Positions 25,731 to 33,670 of a stretch of DNA of 64,000 nucleotides are shown piece after piece. The DNA is from Novosphingobium sp. UBA6272 (lineage in GTDB: Bacteria > Pseudomonadota > Alphaproteobacteria > Sphingomonadales > Sphingomonadaceae). The translations under genes were made by a program, and so were the position numbers. The stretch lies in assembly GCF_002440635.1 (NCBI RefSeq), contig NZ_DJUW01000014.1:49212-113211 (forward strand), given 5' to 3'. Numbering within the stretch: position 1 is the first letter of the stretch; every line of letters starts with the position of its first letter. The notes under the pieces were generated by a model, which was given only the letters and a program-made list of their open reading frames with translations, was not told where the DNA came from and did no database searches.

Positions 25731-26278
25731 GCAGTGTAAATGGATCTGTAACCTCGCAACCAAACTACCCTCCTAGCGGAAGCGAACTTCAGGGGAGCGG
25801 GATAGCGAGAGGTGAAATCGAGATCTCTGTCAGCCTCTCTGGGGGAGTTTTAAATTTTGGGATGAGGGACATTGTTGGCAACTTCATCCATTACTATCAG
25901 GGCGAACGATATGTTGCTGTTACACAGCGTTCGATCATCAAGATCAGGCTTAAATCTGGCACCAAGTGGCAATTTGACAAGGCCGCAGGGATTGTCGGCT
26001 TAAAGAAGCAAGACTCGGCACGATTCTATCATTTGAAATACGATCACAATTCCGATCCCTTGATGGAGATTGAGCTGCATGTCACTCCAACCGGGGTGCC
26101 GCAATGCAACGCGGGTGAAGATGAAAGGCATCCCTTCACTTTCTACGTCCTCGCCAAGCAGCGGCTAGGTGACGCGTACCCGCTAGCGATCGATCCAGAC
26201 ATAAAAAACCCGCCGCCTGTTGGAGGCCGAAAATGCAGAAAAGGTGCTCGAGTTCCAATTGTGCATACCTCCAAATGA
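25727..26278 (+). CDS. Unrecognised protein coupled to the TIR gene
   Basis: A 183-residue protein whose ATG overlaps the TIR gene's stop by four bases, so the two are almost certainly co-translated. No signal peptide or membrane helix is visible. The sequence is beta-rich and polar (EIEISVSLSGGVLNFGMRDI; RFYHLKYDHNSDPLMEIELH; HPFTFYVLAKQRLGDAYPLA) with a few cysteines near the C-terminus. I do not recognise a family. It shares the low-GC composition of the 3' part of the TIR gene, suggesting they travelled together. Confidence 0.75.
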   Translation: MSSVNGSVTSQPNYPPSGSELQGSGIARGEIEISVSLSGGVLNFGMRDIVGNFIHYYQGERYVAVTQRSIIKIRLKSGTKWQFDKAAGIVGLKKQDSARFYHLKYDHNSDPLMEIELHVTPTGVPQCNAGEDERHPFTFYVLAKQRLGDAYPLAIDPDIKNPPPVGGRKCRKGARVPIVHTSK

Positions 26279-26385
26279 CCGCTATGCCGCAACGGGACAT
26301 GTTAGGCACAACGCAGGAGTTCGATTTTGGTTAACCTGCCAACCGTCATCGCGATTGCAGCCTATTTGAAATTATGGATGTAATC

Positions 26386-26655
26386 ATGAAGCGAAATTCA
26401 ATCACCGTTGCTTGCACAGCTCTCGCAATGCTCGGTGTGGCACCTGCAAGCGCAAAATCCGTTTACGAAGGTTCTGCGGTGGGACCAACCATTGCCAGCG
26501 TCGAAGCCGCATTCACCCACGGCGGAATTCATCCAAATTGCTACGGCTGCGATTCACGACTGATCCGAATGCGGGCTGAATTGCGGCACACTTCGCAACA
26601 CACGGCGGGCGAGGCAGACTCCCCAGAGAGTCCGTCAGCCCGTCACAGCCACTAG
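26386..26655 (+). CDS. Small exported protein with a cysteine pair
   Basis: 89 residues from the ATG at 26386. The N-terminus is a clear signal peptide (SITVACTALAMLGVAPASAK). The mature part, about 65 residues, contains a NCYGCDSRLIRMRAELRH segment: two cysteines separated by two residues, followed by a basic helix. No ribosome-binding site of note precedes it. It shares the lower-GC composition of the two upstream genes. Function unknown; it might be a periplasmic partner of the TIR membrane protein, but only position suggests this. Confidence 0.5.
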   Translation: MKRNSITVACTALAMLGVAPASAKSVYEGSAVGPTIASVEAAFTHGGIHPNCYGCDSRLIRMRAELRHTSQHTAGEADSPESPSARHSH

Positions 26656-26673
26656 CATAGCCAAATCGACTCT

Positions 26674-28278
26674 ATGACCCCCACCCTCCCCGCCATCACC
26701 GCACTGGCCCGCGCCGGAGCGGTGGAGCGTGGGTGGGAGCTGTTCGAGGCGGGTGGCCATGCTGCCCGCCTTGACGATCCGGTCGCGCTGGCGGTCAAGG
26801 GGCGCCTGCTCAAGGCCAGGGCGCGGCTGGTAGCGGGCCAGGCGCGGCAGGCGCTGATGGCTCAGGCGGCTGCGGCTTACGGTGCCGCGCATCGGCTGGC
26901 CCCGGCTCCCTATCTGGCGATCAACGCCGCGACGCTGCAACTGCTGGCCGGTGAGCCCGATCAGGCGATTGAGAGTGCCCGCGCTGTGCTCAACCTGCTC
27001 GACGCCCCCGGGGAGCCAACCGACACGCCCTATTTCCTCGCAGCAACCAGGGCCGAGGCCTTGCTGCTGCTCGGCCAGCGCGATGCAGCCGAACAGGCGC
27101 TGGCCGAAGCGGTGCGGCGCGATCCCGATGGCTGGGACGATCGCGCCGCGACTCTCGGTCAGATGCGTGAGATCGCCGTCGCACAACACGCCGATGCGGC
27201 CTGGCTGGATTCCTATGCCCCGCCAACCAGTCTTCATTTTGCCGGGCATATGGGAATTGCTGCGGGCGGCCCTGCCGAGGCGCGTCTGACCAAGGAATTG
27301 TCCGACCGACTGGCCGAACTGCGCCCCGGCTTTGCCTGGGGGGCGCTCGCCGCCGGGGCCGACCTGATCATTGCTGAAGGATTGCTGGCGGCAGGCTGCG
27401 AGGTTCACGCCGTCTTGCCCTGCCCCGCCGCCGAGTTCGAAGCGCAATCGGTTGCCCCGGCCGGGGCCGAATGGGCCGCCCGGTTTCGCGCGGTCTTGCC
27501 GCGCTGCGCCAGCCTGCGGGTGGCCTGCCCCTATTCCACCACGGTCCACGATCCGCTCGCCACAGCGCATGCGGGCGAGCTGGCGATTGGCGGCACCGTG
27601 CTCAACGCCGCGCGGCTGAGCGCAAAGGCAGCGCAACTGATTGTCACCGATCAGGATGGCGGCGGACGCAACACCGCGCGGCAGGCCGCCCTGTGGCGCG
27701 AAAGCCTTGGCAAACAGATGCGTCTGACGATCCCGCGCGACGCGGTGGTTGAATCCCTGTTTCCGCCAGAACAGGACCAAACGTCGCGGCGCCTGGTGCT
27801 GGTGGCGGCCATCGCAGTCGATGAACTGGCCAGCGATCCTCCGCCTTCGCCGCCAGAAATCGCGGCCATGGTTGCGCCGGTTGCGCAGGCACTCGACTTG
27901 CTGCCTCCGGGTTCGGTCCGGCCTGATGTCGGTCAATGGAACCTGGTCAGCGGAGATATCGAACTCGGCCTGGCCGCGCTGACCGCAATCGGCGATGCTT
28001 GCCGCATTGCCGGCACGCCCCCACCCGCGATCGGCGCGCATCTGGCGATTTCGACTGTGCTCCCCGATCCGGCCACCGGCACACTGATAGCCTATGGCTT
28101 GGCAGCTCAAACCGCCCGAAATCTGATGCTGCAGGCTCCCGCCGGGGTCGTGCTCGTCAGTGATCCCCTGGCCGTGTCACTGGCCGCCCGGTCGATCGGC
28201 ACTTTTGCGACCGAGCTATACCTGCCTGATGAAACCGAACTTGGTGGATCGGCGCACCTGCTGCGCAAGGTTCAATAG
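26674..28278 (+). CDS. TPR protein with SLOG-like sensor domain and decayed class III cyclase-like domain
   Basis: 534 residues in three parts. Residues 1-175 form TPR-like helices (AAYGAAHRLAPAPYLAINAATL; TRAEALLLLGQRDAAEQAL), like the TRAFs-binding-type N-termini. Residues 185-355 look like a Rossmann-type SLOG/LOG domain: SLHFAGHMGIAAGG, then WGALAAGADLIIAEGLLAAG, then CEVHAVLPCPAAEF, the strand-glycine pattern used to bind nucleotide-derived signals. Residues 373-534 follow the outline of a class III nucleotide cyclase (LVLVAAIAVDEL; WNLVSGDIELGLAALTAIGD; IGAHLAIS; AYGLAAQTARNLM; GVVLVSD) but the metal-binding aspartates are missing, so it would be a sensor or scaffold, not an enzyme. High GC, unlike its upstream neighbours. 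Its end overlaps the convergent Crp-like gene by seven bases. Confidence 0.7.
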   Translation: MTPTLPAITALARAGAVERGWELFEAGGHAARLDDPVALAVKGRLLKARARLVAGQARQALMAQAAAAYGAAHRLAPAPYLAINAATLQLLAGEPDQAIESARAVLNLLDAPGEPTDTPYFLAATRAEALLLLGQRDAAEQALAEAVRRDPDGWDDRAATLGQMREIAVAQHADAAWLDSYAPPTSLHFAGHMGIAAGGPAEARLTKELSDRLAELRPGFAWGALAAGADLIIAEGLLAAGCEVHAVLPCPAAEFEAQSVAPAGAEWAARFRAVLPRCASLRVACPYSTTVHDPLATAHAGELAIGGTVLNAARLSAKAAQLIVTDQDGGGRNTARQAALWRESLGKQMRLTIPRDAVVESLFPPEQDQTSRRLVLVAAIAVDELASDPPPSPPEIAAMVAPVAQALDLLPPGSVRPDVGQWNLVSGDIELGLAALTAIGDACRIAGTPPPAIGAHLAISTVLPDPATGTLIAYGLAAQTARNLMLQAPAGVVLVSDPLAVSLAARSIGTFATELYLPDETELGGSAHLLRKVQ

Positions 28279-28940
28279 ACCAATTCTTCCAGCCGGTGCG
28301 GAGCAACGATCTGCAGCCCGCCTTCGATCCGCAGGACCAGCCCGCGCTTTTCCCATTGCGATACCGTCCGCGAAACCGTCTCACGGGTCGATTGGACTGT
28401 AATCGCCAGCTCGGCGAAGACCGGCATCGGGCGGATTACCCGGTCAGGATCCCGGCCGGCTCGGCGCAGCAGTTCGGCAGCGACCCGTCCGGTTGCGGAA
28501 AGCATCGCAGCTTCAACCATCCGCCGCCGCATTGTAATCAACCGCAGCGACAAATGCCGAGTAATAGCCACTGCCACACAGGAATAGCTCTCCATCAGCC
28601 GGACCACGGTGCCGCTGCCGAAATGAGCCCCCGCGCCGTCGCTGTTTGCTTCGACCTGGGCATCGCCATCCCCCGCCCCGGCCAAATTGCCATAGAAGTC
28701 CCCAGGGCCGAGCGGCAGCAGAACCAGCATTGCCCCTTCGCGGCCATAGGCGACTTCCTGGGCCTGACCCTGGGTTAGCAGGGTGGTCTCGTCACGGTCA
28801 CCCAGCGGCCAAAGCTGTGCGCCGCGCTGATGGGCGCTGCTGCGGGCCAGATCGGCAATCGTCCGCGCCAAGGCGTCTCCGCAGCCGAAAGCGGAGCGAA
28901 CGATTTCCAGATCCGGCACGGCGCGGCCCAATTCCCCCAT
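28272..28940 (-). CDS. Crp/Fnr-family transcriptional regulator
   Basis: 222 residues. The C-terminus is a winged helix-turn-helix of the Crp type (about 171-215): PMPVFAELAITVQSTRETVS, then RTVSQWEKRGLVLRIEGGLQ. The preceding long dimerisation helix (RHLSLRLITMRRRMVEAAML) is present. The N-terminal cupin-like part is weakly conserved; LVLLPLGPGDFYGNLAG is the best match to the cyclic-nucleotide-domain turn, and no Fnr cysteine cluster is seen. Convergent, seven-base overlap with the TPR/SLOG-like gene. This arrangement suggests, but does not prove, a shared pathway. Confidence 0.9.
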   Translation of the reverse strand: MGELGRAVPDLEIVRSAFGCGDALARTIADLARSSAHQRGAQLWPLGDRDETTLLTQGQAQEVAYGREGAMLVLLPLGPGDFYGNLAGAGDGDAQVEANSDGAGAHFGSGTVVRLMESYSCVAVAITRHLSLRLITMRRRMVEAAMLSATGRVAAELLRRAGRDPDRVIRPMPVFAELAITVQSTRETVSRTVSQWEKRGLVLRIEGGLQIVAPHRLEELVY

Positions 28941-29338
28941 TCTGGCAGGCTATCACGGCCTAGCAAGACTGCAAGCACACACCGGAAAATCGCGAAATAC
29001 TGTGATCGTCCGGTGTTGCGGAGCTAAGTTGACCGATCGAGGGGGGGGTAATGCCAAGAAGATTCTTTTTGCGGGTTTTTGTTAACCATCAAAGCCTTGG
29101 ATATTTGCGACTCCCGGCGTGGCAGACTGCTGAAAATCAAGAACTTGAGATTTGCCCGATTTCGCCTCGACAAGGCCCTCAGCCTTTCGGGAAATGGTCA
29201 ACGTCGAAGATAAATGAAGGGCTTGTGGCATTCCTGCCACGCGAATCGGTACCGAATCGATTCGGTCATCCCCTTGGAAATTAACCTTTTGCGCCAAAGC
29301 GCTTGCGAGCGTTCACAGCATGTGAAAGCAGGGTCAGC
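28941..29338. other. Gene-poor gap with a hairpin and a palindrome
   Basis: 398 bases without a convincing gene. It holds a hairpin (29225-29230 with 29235-29240, 4-base loop) and, ten bases on, a perfect 16-bp palindrome at 29251-29266 (ACCGAATCGATTCGGT), a good size for a dimeric repressor site. A 77-codon frame at 29051-29284 has a G-rich stretch before its ATG but no recognisable protein character. The gap should also hold the promoter of the Crp-like gene on its left side. Confidence 0.5.
29251..29266. promoter_or_regulatory. 16-bp palindrome, candidate operator
   Basis: ACCGAATCGATTCGGT is a perfect palindrome about 70 bases before the lycopene-cyclase-like gene. The Crp-family half-site TGTGA is not present in it, so another regulator would be involved. 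Confidence 0.3.
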
Positions 29339-29986
29339 ATGAAGCGCTATGACCTTGCGATCCACGGCTTCGGGCTGATTCCCGGCCTGCTGACGATCCA
29401 CCTGGTTGGGCGCAGTCCGGGCCAGACCCTGCTATTGCTCAGCGGCGATGCGACGATCGGGGGCGACGTGCTGGAACCCGTCCTGGCTTCAAGTCTGTCG
29501 CCCCCGGCACGGCGGCTGGTGGACGCCTTCACAGTGGCCAGCTGGCCCGGCTTCTTCGTCACCCGTGACGGCACCCCGCATCATCAGACCGGCGAAGTGC
29601 TTCTGATCGATCCCGTGCAGGTCTGGCTTGAGCTAGGGACGCTGCTGGCGGACGAGGACATGGTGCAGAGCGGCGGCGGTGTTACGAGCAGCGACAGGCA
29701 GATTCGCTGGACCGGCGGCGAGGCCGAGGTGGTCGACTTCGTCGATCTTGCCGCCATAACCAGGCGCGAGCAGAGTGCGGAAATCCTTGGACTCGAAATC
29801 GCCCGCAGCCTGCCGTTGCCGGTGCTGGTCGATTTCGACACCGGCGACGAGCCGTGGGATGCTTTCCAGCACATTCCGCTGGGGGATGAGCGCGTCTATG
29901 TCCGCAAGCGGCGTTGCCTGGGCGATCCGGTGGCCGACCTGACTACCAGCTTCGGCAAGGTACTGAGCGACCTGATTGCGTTTTAG
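29339..29986 (+). pseudogene. Lycopene-cyclase-like protein, C-terminally truncated
   Basis: 215 residues from the ATG at 29339. The order of segments follows CrtY lycopene cyclase: MKRYDLAIHGFGLIPGLL in place of the FAD-binding GGGLAGGL; LLLLSGDATIGGD; a WPGFFV strand; then EILGLEIARSLPLPVLVDFD, matching the GLE...P.xxD region; and HIPLGDERVYV, matching the LPL...L.VE strand. The last third of CrtY (about 150 residues) is absent, and the frame stops inside the end of the convergent FzlA-like gene. The nucleotide-binding glycines are altered. It is either a decayed cyclase or a shortened relative with a new role; the frame itself is intact. Confidence 0.45.
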
Positions 29987-30654
29987 GCGTTTACGTCAGC
30001 ATAGTGGCTGGGCGGCTGGATCACTTCCATCCGTTCGGCCAGCAAAGGCCGGAAGCTGGGACGGCTTTTAAACACCGAATACCAGCCAGCGGCCTGTTCA
30101 TGCCCGGTCCAATCCAGCGCGCCAAGATAGTCCGCGACCGAAATCTGCGCCGCCGCAGCCAGATCCGCCAGGCTCATCGACGCTCCAGCCAGCCAGGGAC
30201 GGTGATCGATCAGGTGGTCGATATAATAGAGATGCTCGTGCGCCAGCTTCATCGCTTCGCGCAGCACCCGGCTATCGGGCGAAAGCCGATAGACCAGCCG
30301 CTTCTTCATCCGCTCGTGCAACATCGGCCCAGTCACGTCGCCGAAGAAGTTCTCGTCGAACAAGGCGACCAGGCGGCGGATCTCCGCGCGGCTTGCCGCC
30401 GTCCCGTTGATCATCGGGTTCTTGTCGACCGTTTCCTCGAAATATTCGCAGATCGCCCGGCTATCGACCAGAGTGATGCCCTTGGCCGGATCGTGCAGTA
30501 CCGGAGTGCGGCCAGCCGGGTTCAAGGCCAGGAACTCGTCCCGCCCCTCCCACGGATTTTCGCGCCACAGGTCATAGCCGACGCCCTTCTCGCTCAGCAG
30601 TAGGCGAACCTTGCGGCTGAACGGACAGAGCGGGAATTGATAAAGTTGCCACAT
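29983..30654 (-). CDS. fzlA: Glutathione S-transferase-fold protein, FzlA-like
   Basis: 223 residues. The N-terminal thioredoxin-fold domain reads MWQLYQFPLCPFSRKVRLLL, then ENPWEGRDEFLALNPAGRTP, then LVDSRAICEYFEE, and a helical C-terminal GST domain follows (PWLAGASMSLADLAAAAQIS). The LCPFSRKVR start and the PWE..PEFL-type loop are closest to alphaproteobacterial FzlA, a GST-like protein that binds FtsZ and couples constriction to wall synthesis. An ordinary GST remains possible. An alternative ATG lies four codons upstream. Confidence 0.85.
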   Translation of the reverse strand: MWQLYQFPLCPFSRKVRLLLSEKGVGYDLWRENPWEGRDEFLALNPAGRTPVLHDPAKGITLVDSRAICEYFEETVDKNPMINGTAASRAEIRRLVALFDENFFGDVTGPMLHERMKKRLVYRLSPDSRVLREAMKLAHEHLYYIDHLIDHRPWLAGASMSLADLAAAAQISVADYLGALDWTGHEQAAGWYSVFKSRPSFRPLLAERMEVIQPPSHYADVNA

Positions 30655-30732
30655 GACAGTCCCCAATGGCGGAGCGCGATTCGCGCTTCAACCCATCGGC
30701 GACCCGGCAGAGCGAGAATAGAGGTGGAAAAC

Positions 30733-31614
30733 TCAGCGCTGCCCCTTGAACAGCAACCCTTCGCGCAAGCCGGCGCTCGATACGGCAACGCTTGCCGGCC
30801 GTGTTTCGGCTACCAATGCATGCAACAGGGCCGTGGCATGTCCCAGTTGCGGCGCGCGCGCCGTGTTGATTCCGGGCATCGCGACAAGCCGCTGCACAGT
30901 CAAATCGCGGATCGTGGCCTTCAGGCGCCGGGTGTCCTCGACCGGAAACGCCTCTCCGGGCGTGCCGCCAAACAGGTGCACCCTGGCCTTATCCAGCGCG
31001 CGCCAGGCTCCGCCAACCAGGAACAGCGTCTGTCCTTTCGCCGGCTCCAACCAGTCAAGCGCGGCTAGCTCGCGCTTCAGCGCGCCGCGGAGGATCCCGC
31101 GCCCGGTCGCCCGGATCGCCGCAACCGGCATGATCCCGAGCCGAAACGAGGCACATTCGTAAACCATATCATCCTTGATGCGGGCAAGCTCGAGGCTGCC
31201 GCCGCCCAGATCGGCGACCAGTCCGACTGCCCCGGGATGGCTGGCGATTACGCCCCACGCCGATGCCTGGGCCTCTTCTTCGCCAGACAGCAACCGCGCG
31301 GGCAGGCCCAGCGCCCTGACCCTGTCAAGAAACTGCGAGCCATTGGCGGCATCACGCACCGCAGCAGTTGCTACAACCTGAAGGCTATCGGGTTCGATCA
31401 GTCGGATAAGCGCGGCATAGCGAGCCAGTTCGCCGATCGCCCGATCCATCGCGCGCCGATCGAGCAGGCCTCGCGCCGTCACTCCGCGGCCCAATCCGGC
31501 CATCAGCTTGTCGTCATAGAGTATCTGCGGGGCCCGGCGCGCACCGCCGAACACCACCAGCCGGATCGAGTTGGAACCGATATCGATTATGGCGTGCCGA
31601 GCCTTGCGGGACAT
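30733..31614 (-). CDS. ppx: Ppx/GppA-type phosphatase, short form
   Basis: Actin-fold phosphatase acting on polyphosphate or pppGpp. 293 residues from the ATG at 31614. Signature motifs: HAIIDIGSNSIRLVVFGG (phosphate-1 loop), VVATAAVRDAANG, SGEEEAQASAWGVI and GLVADLGGGSLELARI. It ends after the two-lobed Ppx-GppA domain, with no C-terminal HD-type domain as found in full-length exopolyphosphatases; short forms are common in alphaproteobacteria. It is a separate unit, 118 bases from the gene upstream of it. Confidence 0.9.
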   Translation of the reverse strand: MSRKARHAIIDIGSNSIRLVVFGGARRAPQILYDDKLMAGLGRGVTARGLLDRRAMDRAIGELARYAALIRLIEPDSLQVVATAAVRDAANGSQFLDRVRALGLPARLLSGEEEAQASAWGVIASHPGAVGLVADLGGGSLELARIKDDMVYECASFRLGIMPVAAIRATGRGILRGALKRELAALDWLEPAKGQTLFLVGGAWRALDKARVHLFGGTPGEAFPVEDTRRLKATIRDLTVQRLVAMPGINTARAPQLGHATALLHALVAETRPASVAVSSAGLREGLLFKGQR

Positions 31615-31678
31615 GGCTGAACGGTAGGGGTGCAGCCAATGGCTGACCAGTGGCAGCCTCAATTTATCCCGAACTGTC

Positions 31679-32470
31679 TCAAGCCTCGACCGAAAAGGCG
31701 ACGGCGTCTTCGGCTCCGCCGCAGCTCAACTTCGCGATGGGTGAGCCCAGTTTGGCCTCGATCCCAGCCCAGAGCCTCCGCAAGGCAACCGCGGCCGGGC
31801 TCTTCGGAGCGAACTCATCAAGCGGGGAATGACGCACTGACAATTGCTCGAGGTGGGTCGACAATGGGATCACTGGCCAATTGGCGGCAAGCCCGGCCCG
31901 CACATCCTGGTGCAGAGGCCGCCGCGCATCGTACATTGAAAGCACAGGCAGGATCGGCGGGTGGCGATGATGCTGTTGCAACAGGTCCTTGCGAAGCATT
32001 TCCAGCGCTCGCGAAGACAGCGGCGACGCGGGCAGCGGCACGATCACCAGATCGGCTGCGGCCAGCACCTGATCCGAGAGTTCGCCCAGCCCTGCCGGAC
32101 AATCAAGTACAATCCGTTCGTAGTCGGGTTTGAGCGCTTTGGTCATCATCGCCAGCCGCGTGCGCATGCCGATCCGCGCGAGCTGGAGTGGAAGCTGGCG
32201 CAGCGAACTATCGGCCGGCAACAGATCAAGCTTGGGATGCCGGGTCGGCTCCACCAGTTGGCGCGGCTTGCCATCACGCTGGAACAGCGAAACCGCACGG
32301 TTTCTGGCAAGATCGGGTTGGCCGAGCAGGAAACCGGAGCCGCCCTGCGGATCAAGGTCCCACAGCAGGGTGCGGCGATTGGAAACGAGCGCTGACCGGC
32401 GCGCGAGTTCAACCGCCAGGGTGGTCTTCCCGACGCCGCCTTTCATGCTGTAGACGGCGATTACCGCCAT
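31679..32470 (-). CDS. ParA-family ATPase, orphan
   Basis: 263 residues from the ATG at 32470, which sits just before the deviant Walker A motif (AVYSMKGGVGKTTLAVELAR). Other motifs: LLWDLDPQGGSGFLL and YERIVLDCPAGLGELSDQVL (Walker B region). No parB or parS neighbour is seen, so a chromosome or plasmid partition role is unlikely; orphan ParA/MinD-like proteins often position other cell components. The likely cargo is not evident. It ends 64 bases before the ppx-like gene start. Confidence 0.88.
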   Translation of the reverse strand: MAVIAVYSMKGGVGKTTLAVELARRSALVSNRRTLLWDLDPQGGSGFLLGQPDLARNRAVSLFQRDGKPRQLVEPTRHPKLDLLPADSSLRQLPLQLARIGMRTRLAMMTKALKPDYERIVLDCPAGLGELSDQVLAAADLVIVPLPASPLSSRALEMLRKDLLQQHHRHPPILPVLSMYDARRPLHQDVRAGLAANWPVIPLSTHLEQLSVRHSPLDEFAPKSPAAVALRRLWAGIEAKLGSPIAKLSCGGAEDAVAFSVEA

Positions 32471-32530
32471 GCAACCCGATTCCCCTTGGTTTGGGCAAGG
32501 ATGCAGAAACCGAAGGATTTGGCAATCCGC

Positions 32531-32572
32531 AACCACCCGCCCCTGCCCGTTTTGAGACAGGTGCGGGTGGTT
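32531..32572. repeat. 10-bp inverted repeat between genes
   Basis: Perfect 10-bp arms (32531-32540 with 32563-32572) with a 22-base loop, in the gap between the parA-like gene and its upstream neighbour. It lacks a good T-run on the minus strand, so a terminator role is uncertain. Confidence 0.4.
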
Positions 32573-32595
32573 TGGTTATTTTCAGGCCGGCAGGC

Positions 32596-33015
32596 TCAAT
32601 CGGCCTCTTGCATCCGCCGCTCAAAGTCGCGGCCGATCCGTTCGAATTCAGGCGCCATGTCTTCCAGGACGGCGGTCAGTTCACCCATCGCACCGACCAT
32701 CGCCGGAGCGCGGCGGCGCACTTCGCGTGGCAGCCGGCGAGCCTCCGGTCCAGCCAGATCGCCAAGCGTGGCTCCACGCGGAAACTTGCGTGCGGCACCG
32801 CGATCGCCCGCTGCTTCGGCCATGCGGGCCAATGGGTCGGCCGGCATATCAAGCATGACGCCGATTAGGGCACCAAGCATGTCACCGATTGCCTGCTGTT
32901 TGCGCGGATCGGCCAATTCTTGCGAAAGCGGATGATCGGCCTTGGCCTGGGCCGGGACCGGAACGAGCATGAGTGCAGACAGCGCCGCGAGCGGCAGAAC
33001 CTTCAAAACGGACAT
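32596..33015 (-). CDS. Exported hypothetical protein
   Basis: 139 residues with a signal peptide (SVLKVLPLAALSALMLVPVP, cleavage near AQA-KAD). The mature protein is helical, with ALIGVMLDMPADPLARMAEA and a basic/proline stretch (PREVRRRAPAMVGAMGELTA), ending EFERIGRDFERRMQEAD. GGAGGG precedes the start; a GTG three bases earlier is also possible. No family recognised. The gene upstream of it on the same strand is also a small exported protein. Confidence 0.7.
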   Translation of the reverse strand: MSVLKVLPLAALSALMLVPVPAQAKADHPLSQELADPRKQQAIGDMLGALIGVMLDMPADPLARMAEAAGDRGAARKFPRGATLGDLAGPEARRLPREVRRRAPAMVGAMGELTAVLEDMAPEFERIGRDFERRMQEAD

Positions 33016-33146
33016 CACAGCAACCCTCCAGAGCCCGAAGAACGGGGACCGGCGCGCAATACTGACAGGCCGCTTTCACGCGGCTGAACGTACATTGCAA
33101 GCGGCAGCAAGAATCTCGCGGCAGCGATTATGCCGCGACCGGCTGC

Positions 33147-33548
33147 TCACTCCTTGGGAACATCTGCCTCGACCGTCTTCTTCATGGCCATGCAAGTGCC
33201 CATCTCCTGGTCCAAACGGGTCCCGGCATCCGGAGAGTCCGCATATTCCTTTTGGATCTTTCCGACCAACTCCATGAAAAAGGGCTTGATTGCATCCTCG
33301 CCCAAGGCGCGCTCCTTCATCAGCCGCAAGCCGGTCTGAACGAAGAATTCGCGGCCCTGTTCGGCCATTGGCGGGAACTTCTCCGATCCCGGTGCATTGC
33401 GGCGCTGCTCATTTGCGACAATCGCGAACAACGCGGCGCAGCGCGCCTGAGCATCGAGATCGATAGGCGTCACGGCTGTCTCAGCCTGAGCAGCAAGCGG
33501 GAGAACAAGAGCGGCGGCCGCAATTGCGACTGGGAAAAGAGGCTTCAT
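33147..33548 (-). CDS. Exported hypothetical protein
   Basis: 133 residues from the ATG at 33548, which gives a signal peptide (MKPLFPVAIAAAALVLPLAA, cleavage near AQA-ETA); the longer open frame would bury it. The mature part has two cysteines far apart (ARCAALFAIV; MGTCMAMKKT) that could form a disulfide. No family recognised. The 131-base gap downstream holds an 8-bp hairpin (33116-33123 with 33131-33138). Confidence 0.7.
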   Translation of the reverse strand: MKPLFPVAIAAAALVLPLAAQAETAVTPIDLDAQARCAALFAIVANEQRRNAPGSEKFPPMAEQGREFFVQTGLRLMKERALGEDAIKPFFMELVGKIQKEYADSPDAGTRLDQEMGTCMAMKKTVEADVPKE

Positions 33549-33670
33549 GGCGCTCTGCCTAGCGCCGCAATCCTGAACCGCAACTGTCATCGCGTCGCGA
33601 GCGCGATTGACCACAGGCTGGCAGTCGATACACGTATCGAATCGCAACCGAACCGCGAAGGAGAGCGCGC

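Noticed and set aside
29051..29284. 77-codon frame with a G-rich stretch before its ATG
   Set aside because: Protein has no recognisable character, codon use is unlike real genes nearby, and the region holds operator-like palindromes.
32531..32572. Terminator between the parA-like and upstream gene
   Set aside because: No T-run follows on the minus strand; kept only as an inverted repeat.
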